DNA of 64,000 nt from Streptomyces sp. BHT-5-2 (lineage in GTDB: Bacteria; Actinomycetota; Actinomycetes; Streptomycetales; Streptomycetaceae). The notes beneath the pieces are model-generated. The model saw nothing but the letters and a program-made list of their open reading frames with translations, was not told where the DNA came from and ran no database searches. The stretch spans positions 2,170,001 to 2,234,000 of the forward strand of contig NZ_CP081496.1 in assembly GCF_019774615.1 (NCBI RefSeq), given 5' to 3'. The stretch's first letter is position 1, and each line of letters begins with the position of its first letter. The translations under genes were made by a program, and so were the position numbers. Positions 60,299 to 64,000 of this stretch are shown here, one piece after another.

Positions 60299-60617
60299 GC
60301 AGATGACAACTGCACGTGTCACCAAGGGTTACGGCCGAATGGGTGACAGCACCGGCGCATCGTTCCCGCACGTGGGGCGCATGGATGCACCAGTGGGGGC
60401 GCGTGTGCGGATGGGGCCCGGGAAGCGGGTAGCCACCTGCGTGACGGGCGGAGAGGCCGCCCGGCGGACGGCCGGTGCAGCAGGGGAGAGCTGCATCGCC
60501 CGCCGTGACCGGTGCACGGGCACCGGGCGCCCCCTCCTCGTGGATCAGCCCTTCGCGGCACGGACGTCGGGATGCCGCGCTTCGCACGACGACGCACGGG
60601 CAACGCGCACATCGCGC

Positions 60618-60697
60618 GTATCCCGGGCATCCGCTGTGAAGCGCGTCGCCCGGTTCGTACCGATGCATATCCCGGATGTCTCGGATATCCCGGATAT
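60618..60697. promoter_or_regulatory. Array of ATATCCCGGATAT palindromes
   Basis: The 13-mer ATATCCCGGATAT (60685-60697) is a perfect palindrome; ATATCCCGGATGT (60667-60679) is a near copy 18 bp upstream, and TATCCCGGGCAT (~60618) a weaker one. The array lies 71-150 bases before the NsdA-like gene and looks like an operator series. The rest of the 469-bp gap (60299-60767) holds nothing else I can support. Confidence 0.5.
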
Positions 60698-60767
60698 GTA
60701 CGGGGAATTGATCGCGGGGACGGCGTTCGCCGGTGAACGCGCAGCAGCAGTACAGGGGGTACACACC

Positions 60768-62159
60768 ATGGCCGCCAGGCCACTCGTCGCGCGCCAGCCC
60801 AATGAACGGCTGCAGGCGCTCATCCAGGAGGCCGGCTGTTCCAACGCCGGTCTGGCCCGCCGCGTCAACATGTGCGGCGCGGAACACGGCCTCGACCTGC
60901 GCTACGACAAGACCTCCGTGGCCCGTTGGCTCCGCGGGCAGCAGCCGCGGGGCCGCGCCCCGGCCATCATCGCGGAGGCACTGGGCCGCAAACTGGCCCG
61001 CACGGTCACCATCGACGAGATCGGGATGGCCGACGGGAAGAACCTCGCGTCCGGGGTGGGGCTACAGTTCTCACCCACCGTCCTGGGCGCCATCGAGCAG
61101 GTCTGCGAGCTGTGGCGCAGTGACGTGGGGCGCCGGGACTTCCTCAGCGGATCCACGGTCGCCGCCTCCGCGCTGGTGGAGCCCAGCCGGGACTGGCTGA
61201 TCACCGGGGCGGACAGCCAGGTGTCCCGCAACGCCGGGGCCCGGGTGGGCATTTCGGACGTCGCGGCCGTACGGGCCATGACGTCGGCGCTCAGTGAACT
61301 GGACCACCGCTTCGGCTCCGGGCACGTCCGGCCGGTCGTCGTGCACTACCTCAACAGCGTCGTCTCGGGGCTGCTGGCGGGGTCGTACCGCGAGGCGGTC
61401 GGCCGGGAACTCTTCGCCGCGGTCGCGCGGTTGACCGAACTGGGCGGCTACATGGCCGTCGACACGGGGCAACCGGGTCTGGCGCAGCGCTACTACATCC
61501 AGGCGCTGCGGCTGGCGCAGGCGGCCGGCGACCGCGGCTACGGCGGCTATGTGCTGGCCGCCAGCATGAGCCATCTGGCCGCGTCGCTGGGGAATCCGCG
61601 GGAGATCGCCCAGTTGGCGCGGGCCGCCCAGGAGGGGGCGCGGGGGCAGGTCACGCCCCGGGCGGAGGCGATGTTCTTCGCCGCGGAGGCGCGCGGCCAT
61701 GCCCTGATGGGCGACGCCCGGGCCTTCCAGTCGGTCGCGGGCCGTGCGGTGGCGGCCATGGAGCGGGCCGAGGCGGCCGCCGACGCCGGCGACGACCCGG
61801 CGTGGATCGGCCACTTCGACCCGGCATACCTGGCCGACGAACTGGCGCACTGCCACCGGGACTTGGGTCAGCCCGTCCCGGCCGCGCAGTGCGCGCAGGA
61901 GGCGCTGGAGGGCCATCCGGCGAGCCGGGCGCGCCGCCGCGCCATCGGGATGGTGCTGCTGGCCAGCGCCCAGGCGCAGCAGCGGGAGGTCGAGCTGGCC
62001 TGCCATACGGGCACCCGGGCGATCGAGTTGCTGGGTGCGCTGCGCTCGGACCGCGGTACGGAATACCTGGACGACTTCCGGCAACGCCTGGAGCCGTATC
62101 AGGACGAACCAGTCGTAAGGGAATTCACCGCACGGATGGAACTCCGCGTCGCGGCGTGA
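60768..62159 (+). CDS. NsdA-like TPR regulator
   Basis: A 463-residue protein. The N-terminal ~75 residues (RLQALIQEAGCSNAGLARRV to TSVARWLRGQQPRGRAPAII) form an HTH-like unit, and the rest (~140-460) is a helical TPR-type array (QPGLAQRYYIQALRLAQAAG, GYGGYVLAASMSHLAASLGN). This matches the NsdA family; NsdA of S. coelicolor is a negative regulator of sporulation and antibiotic production. Whether this is NsdA itself or a paralogue cannot be told here. ATG 60768 has AGGGGG nine bases upstream. The palindrome array upstream may control it. Confidence 0.82.
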   Translation: MAARPLVARQPNERLQALIQEAGCSNAGLARRVNMCGAEHGLDLRYDKTSVARWLRGQQPRGRAPAIIAEALGRKLARTVTIDEIGMADGKNLASGVGLQFSPTVLGAIEQVCELWRSDVGRRDFLSGSTVAASALVEPSRDWLITGADSQVSRNAGARVGISDVAAVRAMTSALSELDHRFGSGHVRPVVVHYLNSVVSGLLAGSYREAVGRELFAAVARLTELGGYMAVDTGQPGLAQRYYIQALRLAQAAGDRGYGGYVLAASMSHLAASLGNPREIAQLARAAQEGARGQVTPRAEAMFFAAEARGHALMGDARAFQSVAGRAVAAMERAEAAADAGDDPAWIGHFDPAYLADELAHCHRDLGQPVPAAQCAQEALEGHPASRARRRAIGMVLLASAQAQQREVELACHTGTRAIELLGALRSDRGTEYLDDFRQRLEPYQDEPVVREFTARMELRVAA

Positions 62160-62250
62160 GCAACGCCTCAGGGGGCGACCGCGAGCCGGGAAAACGGGGG
62201 CCGGCCGCGCGCGGAAGGAGGAACGGGCCGAGGGGCGTTCGGCCGTGTGC

Positions 62251-62286
62251 CGCCGGGGCGGGCCGGGATTCCGGCCCGCCCCGGCG
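62251..62286 (+). terminator. 16-bp perfect hairpin after the NsdA-like gene
   Basis: CGCCGGGGCGGGCCGG and its exact complement with a GATT loop, ~90 bases after the stop. The strongest simple terminator in the window. Confidence 0.65.
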
Positions 62287-62417
62287 GGCGGACGGCGGCG
62301 CCGGGGCCGTGGCCGGTGCACGATCCGGCGGTGACCAGGACACATGGTCGAACGTTGCTGCGAACCGGTAGCGTGCAGCCGACGATTCCGTAGGTCTGCA
62401 CGATGGTAGGAGTCCCG

Positions 62418-64000
62418 GTGACGCAGAGCGGACAGGGCCACGACCCGCAGAATTCTGCGGCGGGCCCGGCCAGGGAGGGCGTAGTGCTGCCCGCCGGCGG
62501 CGGAGACGCCTGGGCGCCCGAGCAGCAGGCCGCACCACCCGCCGGACAGCCGTGGGGCGAGCCCTGGGGGCCCGGCCGGCAGCCGGCCGCACCACAGCCG
62601 GCGCAGCCCGCAGGCGCCCCCGACGGACCGCAGCAGTACGGGCAGCACGCGCCGCAGGGCTACCCGGCCGCCCAGCCCCCGACCGCGCAGCAGCCGCCGT
62701 ACCAGGGCGTCCCCCAGCAGCCCCAGGGACAGCCGCAGACCCCGCCGATGCCGGCCGCGGCGCCCCCGATGCCGCCGCAGGCGCCCCAGCAGCCCGCCCC
62801 GGCGCCCCAGGCGGGCCCGCCGGCCACCGGGCCGCTGCCGCCCGCCGCCGGGGGCCCCGAGGCCACCACCGTCCTGCACCTCGGCGGCCGGTCCGCCCAG
62901 CAGCCGGCCCCCGCCGGTGAGCCCGGGGCCGGCGCCCTGCCGCCGCAGAACGCCCCGTACGCCGGCCGGCTGCCGCACCCGTCGGGCGAGATAGTCCGGG
63001 CCACGCGGCAGGCCGGCGCGCCGCTGCCGCCCGCCGCGGGCGACGCCGAGGCGACCACCCTCCTGCCGCCCGTCCCCGGTGCAAGCACCGGCTCCACTGG
63101 AGCGGCTGGCGCCGCGCCCTCTCCCGGTGCCGCCCCGCTGCCGCCCCAGGCCGCCGCCCCGGAGCCCCGCGACGCGGCCACCCAGATGCTGCGGGCGATC
63201 AAGCCCGACCAGGCGCCGCCGGCCGCCCGGCCGATGCCGCAGTCCCAGCCGATGCCCGGCGCCGACCCCGAGGGCTCCGAGCCCACCCAGCTGATCCCGC
63301 CCGTCGGGGCCGCCACCGGCCCCGGGGCGCCCACCCCGCCGCCCGGCGCGCCCTACGGCGTCCCGCCCGGCGGCCCCGGCGACCGGCCCACCCCCGCCGA
63401 GTTCGACGGCCTGTTCCGCGACGGCCCGGCCGGCCCGGGCGCGGCCGCCGCCCCCGACTCCACCGCGCAACTGCCGCGCTTCGACCACCAGACCCCGCCG
63501 CCCTACGGCCAACAGGGCGGCCCCGGCGGCCCGTTCGCCCCCGGTGGCGGGCAGGACCAGTACGCCTCCTACGAGGACGACGGCCCCCGGCGCCGCAAGA
63601 TACCCGCGGCGGCGATCATCGGCGCGATCGTGGTCGCGCTGGCGGCCGTCGGCCTCGGCGTCGGCTGGGCGCTCAGCGGCAGCGGCGGCGACGACACCGG
63701 CCAGCAGAAGAAGAAGGAGGAGCCCGGCTCCAGTACGGCCAAGTCGGCCGGCGGCGACAACTCCTCCAAGTCGGCCGACGACCCGGCCGCGGGCCAGGCC
63801 AAGGGGCTGGACGCGCTGCTCGCCGACAGCAACAACAGCCGCTCCGCGGTCATCGGCGCCGTCCAGAACATCAAGTCCTGCGCCAACCTCCCCGCTGCCG
63901 CCAACGACCTGCGGTCCGCCGCGGGCCAGCGCAACGACCTGGTCAAGCGGCTCCAGCAGCTCCCCGTGGACAAGATCCCGAACAGCGCGGAGCTGACCGC
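62418..64000 (+). CDS. Partial: Pro/Gln-rich single-pass membrane protein with repeated TT/TQ motifs
   Basis: The first 527 codons of a gene running off the right edge. Residues ~1-390 are Pro/Gln/Gly/Ala-rich and disordered. In them a short motif recurs: EATTVLHL, EATTLLPP, AATQMLRA, EPTQLIPP and DSTAQLPR. A basic stop-transfer (GPRRRKIP) and one membrane helix (AAAIIGAIVVALAAVGLGVG) follow at ~395-420, then a Lys/Ser-rich linker and an outside domain with one Cys (IKSCANLP). The topology is N-in. GTG 62418 follows AGGAG by six bases. ATT/TQ motifs suggest Ser/Thr kinase sites read by FHA proteins; that is inference. Confidence 0.8.
   Translation, partial: MTQSGQGHDPQNSAAGPAREGVVLPAGGGDAWAPEQQAAPPAGQPWGEPWGPGRQPAAPQPAQPAGAPDGPQQYGQHAPQGYPAAQPPTAQQPPYQGVPQQPQGQPQTPPMPAAAPPMPPQAPQQPAPAPQAGPPATGPLPPAAGGPEATTVLHLGGRSAQQPAPAGEPGAGALPPQNAPYAGRLPHPSGEIVRATRQAGAPLPPAAGDAEATTLLPPVPGASTGSTGAAGAAPSPGAAPLPPQAAAPEPRDAATQMLRAIKPDQAPPAARPMPQSQPMPGADPEGSEPTQLIPPVGAATGPGAPTPPPGAPYGVPPGGPGDRPTPAEFDGLFRDGPAGPGAAAAPDSTAQLPRFDHQTPPPYGQQGGPGGPFAPGGGQDQYASYEDDGPRRRKIPAAAIIGAIVVALAAVGLGVGWALSGSGGDDTGQQKKKEEPGSSTAKSAGGDNSSKSADDPAAGQAKGLDALLADSNNSRSAVIGAVQNIKSCANLPAAANDLRSAAGQRNDLVKRLQQLPVDKIPNSAELT

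Overview
The window is high-GC actinobacterial chromosome, almost certainly Streptomyces. The reasons are the GC-rich third positions, frequent GTG starts, the futalosine menaquinone genes, XRE/DUF397 pairs, an NsdA-like TPR regulator and the neighbourhood pdxH - citrate synthase - PAS protein - SIS protein - DmdR1-type iron regulator. It reads as core-chromosome housekeeping with small accessory patches. I saw no tRNA, rRNA, CRISPR array, prophage or large biosynthetic cluster.

Layout: 1-5.7 kb holds a partial membrane protein, a cold-shock protein, mqnB-mqnD (menaquinone by the futalosine route), a DUF2771 lipoprotein, an MFS protein and a DUF3027 protein. 6.2-20.7 kb holds a sacsin-like ATPase, a CtpE-type P-type ATPase, a DUF2530 protein, a purine permease, a ribbon-helix-helix protein, a MarR/MFS pair, thpR, a 28-residue membrane peptide, an aldo/keto reductase, an SGNH hydrolase, an F420-type oxidoreductase and serC. 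20.8-28.6 kb holds a WYL regulator, two FAD oxidoreductases (one fused to an Fe-S/CCG module) and a divergent LysR/RhtA-like exporter pair. 28.9-31.6 kb is an accessory patch: a Tat-exported aerolysin/ETX-MTX2-like protein, two small coupled genes, and an XRE-DUF397 pair. 31.8-40.9 kb is an acyl-CoA catabolic cluster (TIGR03084 protein, AtuA-like, two acyl-CoA carboxylase subunits, acyl-CoA dehydrogenase; then a TnpB remnant, enoyl-CoA hydratase and TetR). 41.5-53.7 kb holds citrate synthase, pdxH, a PAS/GAF protein, a SIS protein, dmdR1, an alpha/beta-hydrolase without its serine, a lipoprotein and two related membrane proteins. 54.2-57.1 kb is a head-to-tail dimer of a 1,457-bp IS110-family element. 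57.1-64 kb holds an ABC exporter pair, a primase/polymerase-domain protein, an NsdA-like regulator and the first 527 codons of a Pro/Gln-rich membrane protein.

The most unusual pattern is non-coding. Six long perfect hairpins (5754-5848, 6014-6060, 28764-28820, 41040-41096, 41298-41346, 53955-54031) share the same 13-nt loop while their stem arms differ and stay perfectly paired. Five of the six lie just downstream of the 3' end of a gene and in its sense, so they behave like a family of structured 3' elements. Some are embedded in longer dispersed repeats. The IS110 dimer is the second highlight: its internal end-to-end junction recreates the arrangement expected to drive a bridge RNA.
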